Shown: one piece after another, positions 35,217 to 46,590 of the stretch | Layout: the number at the start of each line of letters is the position of its first letter | Position numbering within the stretch: position 1 is the first letter of the stretch | From: Neoscytalidium dimidiatum | Lineage: Eukaryota; Ascomycota; Dothideomycetes; Botryosphaeriales; Botryosphaeriaceae | Length of the DNA: 64,000 nt | Reading direction: 5' to 3' | Assembly: GCA_037367355.1 (NCBI GenBank) | Contig: CM074695.1 | Span: forward strand, 2,666,001-2,730,000 | Position numbers and translations under genes: made by a program | Notes under the pieces: generated by a model | What the model was told of the DNA's origin: nothing | The model's database searches: none | What the model saw: the letters and a program-made list of their open reading frames with translations, nothing else

Positions 35217-35568
35217 CACGGCAACATCTCACTTGTCGGGCTTTTGCGTTTTCTAATTTCTTTCCCTTTTTTGTGGGCTAGTGATTGGCGTTGGTAGGCG
35301 GGGTCCGCATGATGCATACATTGATGGCGGAATGAAAAACAGGGAGCTGATTTCAGATACATATTTATGTCTTGAAGACAGGAGCACGCCTTGCTTTTTG
35401 ACGCATTACACATATAGATAGACGGGTCAGGTCATTGCATGCCAGTGTCGACGGACAGTTATTTGCAGCTACTGCAGCATTAGATAGGTTGCAGAGGCCC
35501 TCGAGCAACCAGTATTATTTCAACGCATCCTCACAGTCCATTCATGTTTAGCTCATGTCAAGAACAGT
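35217..35568. other. Convergent intergenic region
   Basis: 352 bases shared by the 3' ends of the GH72 gene (+) and the Dal5-family transporter gene (-). It is AT-richer than the flanking exons, as expected for 3' UTRs. Nothing else is seen. Confidence 0.5.
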
Positions 35569-37338
35569 CTAGGTTGCAAAGCGAAAACTCGGATGATCAT
35601 CCCCGAGGTTGTCCCTGTCCTTTTCGTCCTGCAGCCGGTAATCCCTCTCGCCGCGGTCTCTCTTCTTGTTTTCCCTCCTGACCCCGAAGAACAGCACGGT
35701 GCACATGAAAGCACACAGCCAGAGCAGAGCCAGCGACGTCCCGTAACCGGTCGGATACCGCGGCGCCTCGGAGGTCTTGTAGATGTTGGACGCAACGATG
35801 CCGCCGCAGTTGCCGAAGCCGACCTGCATGGCGGCGGCGATGGAGCGCTTGTAGTGGCCACTCATGCAGTTGGAGATCCAGGTGAGGGTGACGGGCTGGG
35901 TGATGTAGCCGCCGCTTACGATGACGAAGAGCGCAAAGTACTTGACGCCGACGGAGACGCTGTCCTGCGCGAGCAGGATGATGTAGCCCACGGACGCGAC
36001 GCAGACGCCCAGGATGCAGAAGCCGTAGCGGTGCTGCAGCCGGTCGGTAAAGAGCGCGATGATCAGGGCGACGACGGTCGCGACGACGAAGATGGGGATC
36101 GAGAGCACTTGGGCGCGCGAGGAGGTGTAGCCCATTTCTTTGATGATGGTCGGGATGAAGAAGGACGTCGCGTACCTGGTTCATTCTGATGTTAGTTTCC
36201 TCTTTTTTTCCCAATTTCTTTTCCGGGGTTCGAGAGGATCAACGCACCCGTTGTTCACAATGCCGAAGTACATGAGCACCGCACAGTACATCTTCCAGTC
36301 TCCGAAGCTGCGCTTGACGGCGTTGCGGTCCAGCCGGTCCATGCGGCATTCGCCTTGGTCGTCGGCCAGGCGTGCCGTCAGGATCGCGCGCTCTTCTTCG
36401 TTGAGAAAGTTGGCGGTCTCGGGCCAGTCCGGCACCCACCATTTGGAGACGAGGCCGATAGCGATGGTGGCAAGGCCTTCGATAATGAATATCCTAGAAA
36501 TTTTGTCAGGAGGTGTCCTGAAGTAGTGAAAAGGGAGCTTTCGCGTACCAGCGCCAGCCTCCGTATCCTCCAATACCGTCCATCTTTGCGAGCGCGTATG
36601 CGAGGAGCTATTCAAGGACATTAGTATCTGGTTTCTAAGGACTCGAGTCTCATGCTACTCACTCCGCCGAAACCTCCAGCCAAGATGCTGGCAGAAAAGA
36701 ACAGCGAGAGTCTCCACTGCAGCTCGTATCTCTTGTAGTACATGCCTAGCATATACACGCAGCCTGGAAACAGGCCAGCTTCGAATAGTCCAACCAGAAC
36801 GCGCATTGCAACAAGTCCGCCGAAATTGTTGATCAAGCCTTGACCCATGGTGGCGATTCCCCACAATACCATGATCAAGCTCAGCCAGGTCGATGGTGCG
36901 ACTTTCTTCAAGATCAAATTCGATGGCACCTCGAAGAGAATGTACGGCACGAAGAAGACGAGGAGCGCGACGTTGTAGTCGTTGCCCGTCATTTGCAGTT
37001 CCTCTGTCAAGCCTTGAATTCTTGCATTACCTATACCAAAACACCATCAAATATCAGCAACACCGCCCCTAAATCTGCACGAAATCCATCCACCGAACGT
37101 GGCTGACGGGACACTAACCGATATTCGTCCTGTCAAGGAAGGCGAGCAGGAACAAAATGGTCAAAGGTGGCACGACGCGGTAGTCGCATTTGCGGATGAT
37201 TTTCTTCTCTGCCACAGGATCAATGTGTATGGACGACCTTCTTCCGGCTGCGGTTTCGCTGGCGCTGCTGCGCTCGTCGACATCCTCCTTCTCGAGCTGA
37301 TGTGCCTGTGGCTTCTCGGGAATTGCTGTCACGTCCAT
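35569..37338 (-). CDS. MFS anion:cation symporter (Dal5/Tna1 family)
   Basis: Plasma-membrane transporter of about 500 aa in the allantoate/nicotinate permease family. The ATG at 37336-37338 opens MDVTAIPEKP. An acidic amino tail ends with KKIIRKCDYRVVPPLTILFLLAFLDRTNIG, in which the DRTNIGNAR signature is interrupted by an intron. Then follow FFVPYILFEVPSN, WGIATMGQGLINNFGGLVAMRVLVGLFEAGLFPG, YYKRYELQWRLSLFFSASILAGGFGGLLAYAL and GGWRWIFIIEGL, all family hallmarks. The central loop has WWVPDWPETANFLNEEER. The second half includes NNGYATSFFIPTIIKEMGYTSSRAQ and WISNCMSGHYKRSIAAAMQVGFGNCGGI. Four introns each restore the motif exactly. Substrate could be nicotinate, allantoate, or another small carboxylate or vitamin. 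Confidence 0.93.
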
Positions 37339-39685
37339 CTCAGGACCTGGAAGCGAAATTGGGATGGCCCCTCACTTTAAATAAGAAAAAGTATGGAAAG
37401 GAAAATATTAATGGAGTCAGGTTTAGTGGCAGCAGCAGTGGACGACAGAAAAAGTGCACTGCAACAATATGTCGATCACTTTTTTTTTTTCCAATCGGAA
37501 CACGGGAGTATTTAAAGTAGCATGCCACCATGCAAAAGGACCTGTGACCCAGCTCCCGCGTTGATAACCCGTCCTTAGACGGGCCGTCAGAGGTTGGGAA
37601 GTGGGTCGTGCCAATGCCCACTGAGCAGTTGTCTGGGGGTGCAAACCTGGGGTCCCCGCACTTGTGGCTTGCCGGGCCTCGTGCTTGGCATATGGCAGCA
37701 CAGTGACCATCGAATCACAACATGAGATTGGAGACAGCGCTGGGAATGCCGACGGACGCTAATGGCGCGTCCGTGACGCTGTGCCGACGTTCGTGGGTAG
37801 TGATCTTCCGCGGCGGGGATGGCAAGGGACGGAAAGGTCCCGCGGCATCACGCCCGCGAAATGGCTCTTGCTGGCCTGGATGTGGGGGTAGCATGGTGGC
37901 GATTCATACTACTCCTCTTCCAAGACTCTTATTCAAGTCGGGCTGTCTTGTCGTTCACATTTAGTCCCGAAGCCTGCGGAAACATCCCGGGCGGGCTTTT
38001 CTTGGGCCTTGTTTATCCGCTTCTTCGAACGGAGGAGGCGCCATGTGGCTTTGAGGCTTCAATTATTTCGTGAGAGCATGCTCTCAGGATCTGAACCGTC
38101 GAAGGAGCGTCACATCCTGTTTGTTCCTGCGTCTGCACGTATTCCGCGCTATTCTGACCATACCCTCGGCAATCTGCTCCGGAGGTAAGCGGGAGACGGT
38201 CAAGGACTAGTCCTGCAATGCTGCGCAGGATCATGCAATAGTGCAACGAAGGCTTTGAGCGATTGCCATCTCACAGGTGGTAGGAATGCTTTCCAAATAC
38301 ATTCAAAGAACGGAAAGCTGCAAGTCCATCCATAATCGCTAGTTTCAATTATTTTACAGGCCCAGAAGAGTTCGTGGTTGCTGGGTTTCTCGCGTCCGTG
38401 CTCAGCACTGCATTTCCTTAGAGTTTAGCCAGAATTATTCAGTGTGAAGAGCTGCGCTTGGGGGAATAAGTGGCAATTAGAGTTCAACTTACGCATAGAT
38501 TGGGACAGTCAATATCCCCACAGCATTCAGGACAGGTCGTCTGACACTTGGCTGGCTACGAAAAGTATCAGCCACATCGAAGAGAACCAGGAACTTTGTA
38601 GTAGACTCACACACTACGTTCAAGGATTAAGTTAATAGTGTACAAGCTTACCAATATCATCAGAAAGTTCAGAATCAAGCGTAACTTACTGCCTAGTCAT
38701 GTAAGCGACTTTAAGGGTACAGATATTGGATGCAACATGACGTACACGACCCATCAGCATGTTCAGACGTTTGACCCCACGTTCGGTATCGGACGGTGCA
38801 GATATAGCGTATCCCAGAAGAACCATGATTGAAAAAATACGAACGAAAATCATTACGATCTAAATCCTGATGGATAACGAGGAAAAGACCCAGACGCAAT
38901 TCAGCAGGATAAGAAGGAAAAGATAGAAGGCAGAAGTAAGTTCGTGGACCAGGACAACGGAGGTGACGAGAGGGTTATTTGATGGGTCTGCCAATGCTTC
39001 TTCTCAGAGGACGATTTTCGGAAAGTTCGGGGTACACAAGAGTATGTGGGTGAGCTGATGTTGGATTCCTGTATACCTTCCAAGAAGGTATGGACCTGCT
39101 TCCGGGCCCCAACCTCACATCGAAGGATAGGTACGCAGTATTGAAATGTCCAAGGGGATGTGTTCGGAATGGTGTCACTGCATCGATAAGAAGTACAAAG
39201 CCGAGAGTGAAGGCAAGGCATCTTATATGAAGAGACAATGAACGAAGCTCGCTGATGTGTCAGTGCGATACGTAGCACAACAGCCCCTGTTGGAGGTCGT
39301 GATCTGCTCGCCTTACCGCAGATCGTTTCGGATAGAGTTGTACAGAATAGAAATTAAAAGAAGCCATGGGATAGCTTACCGTCTGCACAGGAAACAAATA
39401 AACTTCTTTGAAGACTATCCTGGCTCCCCATCATGGATAAACTTACGCTAACGGTAGTATTCGTCATGTGACTGAGGCATCGTGTTTCTCTTCTGTCATC
39501 ACGAGCAATACAAGAGCTTAAACCAGTGCCCAAAACGGATACGGATCAGTATTCACTTGCCCTTTAACAAGCTTATGCTTCGACGCTGAAATAACTTTTC
39601 TTACCTGCGCCGTGATACTTCGAGACTTTAATGGAAATCTTCTCCGCTTACGTCTTAGGAATTTGGTCTGATTGCAAAGAAAGCC
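37339..39685. other. Gene-poor 2.3-kb region with small spliced fragments
   Basis: No complete gene is supported. The part 37339-38260 holds the Dal5-type transporter promoter. The part 38300-39650 is AT-rich, and its minus strand shows several short open pieces flanked by splice consensus. One is an ATG-started leader-like peptide at 38690-38853 (MIFVRIFSIMVLLGYAISA). Another is a separate cysteine-rich exon at 38493-38555. I could not join them in one reading phase. This may be a degenerate or mis-read small secreted-protein locus. Confidence 0.4.
38493..38555 (-). other. Isolated cysteine-rich exon-like segment
   Basis: 63 bases (21 codons) open on the minus strand, preceded by TTTTCGTAG and followed by GTAAGTTG, both excellent splice signals. 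It encodes PAK then CQTTCPECCGDIDCPNLC, six cysteines in 18 residues. A preceding open piece ending ...LMIL with donor GTAAGC (about 38654) joins in phase 0, but no ATG in that frame was found. A continuation after a 40-base intron would end LFTLNNSG. It may be an exon of an unrecognised small secreted protein or a remnant. Confidence 0.35.
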
Positions 39686-41035
39686 CTATATCGTCACATT
39701 CCAGTCTACAGCGACTGTCCACCTCTCCTCTGGTTGGCCAACTTCGACTTCCCAGCTGGGTGGCGCAATGGCCACATTATCTCCGAAGTTCAAGTTGCGC
39801 GAATTTCCTTTCGCGGGGCCGACTAGGACCGCGCGAGCTTCGAAGCCGTCCTCCACACTTTGGATAATTGACCGTCGAGGGTGATCGGTAGAACGACCAG
39901 ATATGAGCCTCATGCGATCAGCGGGTCGTCCCTCTTGACATTCTGTTACGCGAATCTTCGACGGCTGGTTTGCTCGCAGAATCTGTTCAGGTCTTCCGGT
40001 TGGTTGATTGTTCAGTGCTTCTGCTTGCAAGCCACCATGTCCGACACTCAATAACCAGCCGCGCACGATGTCCGCCATGCCTCCTGGAACGAATTTCTGA
40101 GACCTACGATGAGGTGAAAAGTATTCTGGCAGAGGGGTTATATCCTCTGCAATACTCCCAGCCGCACCGGCATGTGGTGGGCGCAGTAGGAAAGGATTTC
40201 TGGGTCGAGCAACTGCGCTTTGCGTGGAGGACGGTTCTGCTGCCGACGTGGATATAGGTGCAGGACTGTGACCACGGGCCCGGAAGCGAGGGACTATGCT
40301 ACTTTGCGGGGGGGTATCGAATGCCAATCTATCATGATCTGCCTTCTCTGGGTCCATTTGGTTTGCTACTGAGTCTGCCCTTGGCGGTAACTCTGGGTTT
40401 GGCGCGAGGCGCCTGCGTTTCGCCGGTTGCTCATCCATCGAAATGGATGAATCTCCCAAAATCTCCGGAGGACTCCGATCGACGGTGCCGCCTTCAAGTG
40501 TATCACCTTGGAGCTCGACTAGCACAGTGTCCTGGGCTGTCGCCAAATCGAAGAGCATTACCTCATCCCCGCTATCACTGTTTTCCTGGCTGTTTGCATG
40601 CTCATCGCCCTCCTGGGATGCATCATGTATACTCTCAACCTTATTCAGCTTAGGGCGTAAACCTCTTAGTGGATGTACGGATCCCGTATCATTGGGGCTA
40701 TTGATCGATTGTGGTGCTTCTGCATGCGCAGGCGTGGAAGACGAGGAGAGTTGTGATGCAAAGTTCGGGCGCTGGCGAGGGATTGAGAATCGTGGTGTAG
40801 GTTTGAATTGCTGTGAGGGAGTCGCGGCATCCTGTCGCACGGGAGTACTGGCTTCGAGGTGCGATTGCGGCAGCAGCGGGACTTGGGCAGCTGATTGTCG
40901 AGACTTGGGCCGGTGCGAAGCTTTATTTTGCTCAGGGGTCGCGATGAACCGATATGGTGAGGGCGTCTATAGCATTTAGAAAGTTCTAGCATGAATTGCA
41001 AGGAAGGAGGGTCAACATACCACAGGCGGAGGCAT
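39686..41035 (-). CDS. Unknown fungal protein, Pro/Ser-rich, 431 aa
   Basis: I do not recognise the family. The ATG at 41033-41035 starts a five-codon exon (MPPPV). A 54-base intron (40967-41020, GTATGT...TATAG) leads to TPSPYRFIATPEQNKASHRP. The first 250 residues are Pro, Ser and Gln-rich and probably disordered, with a basic patch EQPAKRRRLAP that could be a nuclear localisation signal. The rest is more ordered and looks beta-rich. It includes YFSPHRRSQKFVPGGMADIVRGWLL and, at the end, VAIAPPSWEVEVGQPEERWTVAVDW. The spacing of strands and glycines would suit an OB-like or related beta fold, but that is an impression only. A nuclear, possibly DNA-related role is a guess. Its start is 173 bases from the divergent transposase start. 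Confidence 0.75.
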
Positions 41036-41208
41036 GGGTGTTGAGTTGGGTTGGTGGGGCGTGGAGAGCGCGGCGCGAGAACGCGTGCTCGTGACGTCGC
41101 GCGGCAGCCCACGGCCCACGACTAAACTTACGACTCCCTACTCCACCTTGACTCTGCGTCAGCCTCAGTACGCGCTGTGATCGTCACTCTCCCATTCCGC
41201 CCATAGCC

Positions 41209-42249
41209 ATGGCCGTGAAGTACAACCAACGGGTTCGTAGTGAGGTCACGGACTTGATCAAAGCAGGCGCTAGCGATGAGGACATCCTCAAACAAACCGA
41301 CATCTCTTCGCGCACCCTCCGTCGTTGGCGCCATGATGTTCGTTATTATGGCGCTATAGGAGGTTCATTGAACCAGAAGCCCGGCCGACCTGCTGTATGT
41401 TCACCGCCTACCTCTCGTTTTCAATTGCTCACCATTTTGAAAAAGACTATACAAGTCCATATCGAAGAGGCAATCCGTGACTACCTCCTCTCACGCCCCG
41501 ATGCGTCATACGACGAAGTGCTGTGGTTTATATTCGACGAGTACAACATTATCATCTCTCGCTGGACACTCCACCGTTTATACAAGGCTCGAGGCTGGGA
41601 GAAGGATGATCTCCGCCGTCGCGCTCTTGATCATGCAGCTCTCTTCCGCGCTGCCTGGTTCAACACCGTCCGTGACTTGCACACATATCAGTGTGTCTTC
41701 GTCGACGAGTCTGCGTCCAATCCGAGCGCAATGCACCGGAAGTACGGCTGGTCGCCGACCGCGTCTCCGACAGAGAAGACCGACGATCCCGAGAGCATAA
41801 AGCGCCAGAATCGTTGGAGTGTTTTGCCTGCTTATACGATCGAGGGTTATCTGCCTGGGTACTTGTGCACAAAAGAGCCTATCACCCAGGAGCTGTTTGT
41901 CGAATGGTTCACCCAAAACGTCCTTCCCCATTGCACACCATTCCCCGGTCCTCGTTCAGTCGTCGTGATGGACAATGCAACAATCCACCATGCCCCAGCA
42001 ATCGCGGAGATGCTGCAGGCGAATAACATCCGGCTGATCTATCTGCCGCCCTTTTCACCTGATCTCAACCCAGTGGAGGCATCTTTCACCGATCTGAAGC
42101 TTGAAGTGAAAAGGCGGCGCGAAAACTACACCGAGCATTTCCCAGATTTTGAGGCATTTCTGCGTCATGTCATCGATGACCATTACGGCCTGGGCAAGGA
42201 CTGCAAGCGTGCGAGAGATCATTTCCGCAAGGCTCAAATACCTCGCTGA
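41209..42249 (+). mobile_element. Intact DD34E transposase gene (IS630/Tc1-mariner superfamily), perhaps domesticated
   Basis: 346-aa open frame, ATG at 41209 in good context (AGCCATGG). Residues 1-60 form a helix-turn-helix DNA-binding domain (SDEDILKQTDISSRTLRRWR). A second, GRPA-linked domain follows (EEAIRDYLLSRPDASYDEV, WTLHRLYKARGW). The DDE catalytic triad is complete: Asp in CVFVDESA, Asp in VVVMDNATIHH, and Glu in SPDLNPVEASF, with 34 residues between the last two (DD34E). No stop or frameshift is present. I could not find terminal inverted repeats or a TA duplication within about 170 bases on either side. A possible 51-base in-frame intron (41396-41446, GTATGT to AAAAAG) would give GRPATIQVHIEEAI. 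An intact frame without inverted repeats suggests either a very recent insertion or a host-kept gene. Confidence 0.85.
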
Positions 42250-42506
42250 TAAACTGTGAACCGACCTATGTTTGAGACTGAGTTCTACGTATTTGTAACG
42301 ACATGCTAGGTACAAGCAGCCTTCCATCCACTGCAGCTGAACCGCTGCCGGGACATTTGTTGCCGGCATTTGATCTTAAGCGTATTCAAAGGGCCCAGCC
42401 GACATGATTCACAATGAGCTATAACAATACGATGTTCAAATACTGTCATTACGATCTTCGTGCTATATTCCTCTCATTCGAGCCAAATTCCGTATGCTAT
42501 ATAAGA

Positions 42507-43508
42507 TCAGAGGAGAGCCAGGCCAGCTCCAACAACACCAAGAGCAGCGAACATGCCATCGGCACGCGACGCTCCAGCTACCGCGGTGACCTGGACCGGC
42601 CCAGACGTGGAGGCAGATGCGCTGCTGCCAGTGCTGGCGGTGCGGGTGCGGGTGCTACTGGTGCTCTGCAAAATCGTAAGCATCTCGAACCCTGCAAAGC
42701 ACGCGCGGCGACGCGTATGTACTTACCGAAGTCGCATCGTCGGAGAAGTCGAAGCGAGAGGCAGTGGAAGTCGACCCGGCGCTGAAGGAGGTCGTCGACG
42801 AGCCGGTGGAGCCCAGGCTGGCGGTGGTGGAGGGCGCGCTGTCGGCCGGGTTCGGGGTCGTGGCGACGGCGCCGAGCGAGGTGCAGCAGCCGTCGCCGCC
42901 GGTGCAGACGGAGCCGTCGCTGCAGCAGACCTCGCCGAGCGAGGGCCGGTAGCAGTAGTTGGTCGGGTAGAAGCCGGAGCACCAGTGGTTCTCGCTGCCG
43001 CCCCGCTGGCAGCACTCCTCGCCCGAGTCGGTGGTCTGGCAGTCCCACTCGTCGTCGCCGCCGGAGGACGTCGCCGTCGCGCTAGAGACGAGGGAGGTCG
43101 TGGACGCGATCGAGGTCGTGGCGCTTGGGGAATCGTCCTCGGGGCCACCAGTCACGCCTGCGCCGGCGGCTCCGCAGCAGCTGGTGTCCGGTCCGATGCA
43201 GTAGTCTGGAGGAGGAACGTATCAGCAGGGAGGAAGTGAAAATGGGGGTCAAGGCTCGAAGTCATACTCCCGTCAGAACAGCACTGCTCGCCGGCGGAGG
43301 GATTGAAGCAGGAGTTTCCGCTGCAGATGACATTTCCAGCGCCGAAGCATGCCGCGCAGCTGGAGCCGGAACAGAAACCGTCGTCGCTCTGCCGGCCTAG
43401 CAGAGCATTGATAGGGATCGTGCCAACCTCGTGCTTCGTCCAGCCCTGGGCATCAACCAAGGAGGTGACTGCGGCGAGGCAGACAAAGTGGGACAACGAG
43501 AAGTGCAT
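42507..43508 (-). CDS. Secreted Cys-rich, Ser/Thr-rich GPI-anchored protein
   Basis: Cell-surface protein of about 290 aa. The ATG at 43506-43508 opens a signal peptide (LSHFVCLAAVTSLVDAQG). Two cysteine modules follow. The first has FCSGSSCAACFGAGNVIC and EQCCSDG, and after the first intron reads NYCIGPDTSCC. The second has DCQTTDSGEECCQRG, CSGFYPTNYCYRPSLG, EVCCSDGSVC and GDGCC. The paired CC-SDG and GDGCC motifs recur in fungal extracellular proteins of unknown function. A Ser/Thr-rich stalk is split by a second intron. The end, GMFAALGVVGAGLALL, is a classical GPI-addition tail. Introns restore the phase (GTATGA...CCAG and GTAAGT...GCAG). A structural or host-interaction role at the wall is plausible but not shown. 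Confidence 0.85.
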
Positions 43509-45345
43509 GTTGGACAATTTGAAAGCAAGAACGAAGATGGGTATCAGATGGGTAGCCTGAACGGTAAACGCTTCGATTAAGAGAGGAAGAAGCTGCAGAC
43601 AAAAGCTTTTCACCGCCGTTGAGGGCGGCGCCCACAGCCTTTAATTATAGAGCTCTTGTGAGGCGCTGAACGTGACCGCCGTGCATCCCTTGGCAGCTGA
43701 TGGACAAGTCATTCCCGCCGGCGGAATCCTTTCACAGGCACGGCGGTCCTGCGTTGGATGGGGCTCGGGCCGCCGTCAATCAGTTTTCTATTGCCGCCTG
43801 CTTCAAGCCAATGGCTTTGGACCTATCATCCGCCGGGCGCCTCGAAACCATGCGCGGAGCAGCGCTGTTTGGACGCCATAAGCGACGCTAACTGCAAGTG
43901 CCGAGTAGCAGGGCGGGGAAGTTTTACATACACAATTGACATGGCTGCAGGGTTAAGCCTATTTTTAACAACATTTGCTGCCAGGTACGGGTTAGGAGCT
44001 GAGGAGGCGCCTCTGGAGTAGTACAGATGCAGAGAAGGGAAAGGACCAAAAATATGCTTATGGTGTTTATGGTTAAATGGATCAGCGGGCTAGGCCGGAT
44101 GCGGAGTGGGAAAGCGAAGAAGGGAGCAGGTGTGGCGCCGCTGGTTGAAACAGACCGGTCGGGCTGAGATGGGAGAGGCGCTTCCTAGTGAGTGGCTTTC
44201 TTGGGACGTCGAGTCTGCCTTGTGGGAAGGGGACCAAGGGTCGCTGCGTTCTCTGACAGCCGTGGTCGAGTTTATCTTGGCGGTGCCGGCGCGGTAGTCT
44301 AGGTCCTCGGATCTCTCCTCTGCCTTTGGTCGCCGCAATCCCGCGGTTGGCTGCGCGACCCTAAGACAAGCAGCTTGAGGGAAAGAGCAGTAGAGACATG
44401 TGGGAAATGAAGGGTCTTTGCAGGTGCATCCAGGACGCACAGACTCAGCCCCACGGGTCGAGCAACGGAAGTCTTGACTTGTATGTACAAGACCGGGGCG
44501 CCAAGACAGCCGGTTGAGCTTTTAGCTCGTATTGTTGTCAGTCTGAAGGGTGTTTCCGCTCCACTGGCAGCTTGGCGGTGCACGGCGGATTATTTTTTGG
44601 CTGTGCAGCTGAATCCTTCAAATGTCCCGCCGACCGCCACAAGAACAACCGTTGGCTCCAGGCGGAATCTGATCGGCGTAGACAGTTGTGGGGGCCAAGG
44701 GATTTCCACAAGGAGCTAGAGCTTGATCTTTGCTTTTGATCTTGAAAATCCAAGGATTGCCGAGCTTGAGAGACGAAGGTAGTTGAGAAAATTCCCCGCG
44801 AGGTGTATAATCGATCGTGTTGTCGGGCTCTGAGTGGTTACTAGGGCCTGGTCGGCTTCGCTCTCGGCAGGGTAGCAATACCGGACGTGATTGGTCGATG
44901 AGCTATCACGAGATCCAAAAGAAGCAGGTGGCTGATGGCGCAGATAATTATTTTGAAGCTGCACGAGCATCAGCGAAGTCGGAAGAATTGATTGAGGGTG
45001 GCGTAAAAGAGCGAGCGAACTGTGTCGAAGAGCCTTGCTGCCGAAAGTGTTGTAGAGTGAGGGATATTCTGGGCGGGGAGGTTGGCAAATTAGCAATAAA
45101 AGCGCAACAGAAAGAGAAAGTTTGTTTAGCAAGCTGTCTAGCCTCGTGCCAGACGTCATCGAATGCCATGGCATACGCCGTCACAGGACGTTGCACCAGC
45201 AGGATTTGCAGCGGAATATAAGCAGAATGCTGTTGCGCTCCGCTGCGATATTCTCAAAAGTCTTCGTCAAACCCCCACTGCGCGACTATTACTACTTCAG
45301 CAGACGGAACATCCCCTGACGTCAGTACCAGCTCCAGTCATCAGC
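43509..45345. other. Intergenic region between divergent genes
   Basis: About 1.8 kb with promoters of the GPI protein gene (-) and the short gene at 45346 (+). A TATA-like AATATAAG lies at 45215-45222, 130 bases before the latter ATG. Open frames at 43672-45174 overlap on both strands and have no domain or signal. No gene is supported. Confidence 0.45.
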
Positions 45346-45697
45346 ATGGACGAGGTCAAGGCCAACAACGCAGTGAGATTCCGCGACTTCGACGCGAAGC
45401 TCGAGCGCATATCAGGAGAAAAGTACGTTCCGCTCTCCACAGCGACCAGTCTGACGTGCAAATTTCCCCTTCCCTGTCCCGCTCGTGCTTGTGCATGGAG
45501 ACGAGGGTGGTGGAGCGGCGCGCTGAGATGCGGCACACAGCAGAATCGAAGACGTGGCTAAGGCGGGGTTCGTCGGCGACGGGCATGTCCACTTCAAGGG
45601 CGAAAACTTGAATCTCAGCAAGACGGCGCCGCCTTTGGAAGCATCAGGCGTATCGCAGGCGGGAACCGCAAAAGCGAGCGGGCTCCGAAGGCCGTGA
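45346..45697 (+). CDS. Short unknown protein, 76 aa
   Basis: Not a family I can name. Two exons (45346-45422 and 45544-45697) join in phase 2 across a GTACGT...CAGCAG intron. The product begins MDEVKANNAVRFRDFDAKLE. It continues with KIEDVAKAGFVGDGHVHFKG, NLSKTAPPLEASGV and a basic end GLRRP. It is hydrophilic, without a signal peptide, membrane segment or cysteines. The start has a TATA-like element 130 bases upstream and a fair Kozak context (CAGCATGG). The absence of stops in the joined frame and the sensible composition support a real gene. The evidence is moderate because of its size. Confidence 0.5.
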
Positions 45698-46590
45698 GGC
45701 TGCCGAGAAGGGCAACGCAGGCGCCCCGCTGCCGAAGAATAACCAGAGCGGGGCTCCACCCGGCCGGGGTGGCCGGGTGAGCAGGGTGGACAGATCAGGG
45801 CGTAGGAAGGTCCAAGATGTGGGGAAACAAGAGCCAGCAGTCGCTGCCCGTTCCTGGCGACCCCTCGGCCGGCCCATGCGGGTTCGACCGGTTCGTTTCC
45901 TTTTTGTGAGCTTTTGCATTTTGTTTCAGCGTTCTGCAGCGAATGTTGTCGGGGGCGTTGTCGCGTCTGCCTCTTAAGCACTGTCACTATAGCGTAGTTG
46001 AATATGCTCGTTGAGCTTTCTTCATCTCCCCTATGCTGCGGGCGAGTGCGCGAGAAGGTAGCAAGTGGGAGTGACTGACTCGCGTCCAAGGTCGAATGCG
46101 ACACCGCTCACCACTCCGCTGAGCAATCACGCCAACATCACCGCTCAAGAACGCTCATTACCATGCCTCCCGCTTCCACCTGCGTGTGCCAAGCACAGCC
46201 ATCCGTGACCGCTCTATCTGTCCAGCGGCATCGTCGGCAAGTTGCTTGACAGCGCCTGACCCGCCGTTCCTCAGGTTCCACTGCCGGGCCTGCATCCCCT
46301 CCCGCTCGGCTCGATCGCACGTTCCCGTCAACATCTCCGCCTTCGCCGGTGTTCTCCCGCTGCCCGCGCCGCGCTCGACGTTAGTCCTACAGCTCCCACT
46401 CGGGCCTTCTCCGGCCGATGCCTCTTATGGAGAGAGAGCGGAGCCATATTGCCAAGTGCAACATATCGGCATGATGTCGTGAGAACATACATCCGGGCGG
46501 CTCACTCCGCCATAAAAGCCGGCCAGGCCTCCGCCAGCATGTTGACCCCCAGGGAAGTCCGCCAGCTTCTGCGTCTCCCCCCAATCCGCC
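45698..46590. promoter_or_regulatory. Upstream region of the GH3 beta-glucosidase gene
   Basis: About 890 bases without a supported gene. A TATA-like CATAAAAG at about 46511-46518 sits roughly 75 bases before the GH3 start codon, a sensible distance for a regulated fungal hydrolase promoter. Overlapping open frames at 45644-46320 lack protein-like features. Confidence 0.4.

Noticed and set aside
38975..39238. Open frame with a signal-like stretch LAFTLGFVLLIDAV on the minus strand
   Set aside because: Its first codon is TTG, not ATG, and no upstream exon supplying a start could be joined.
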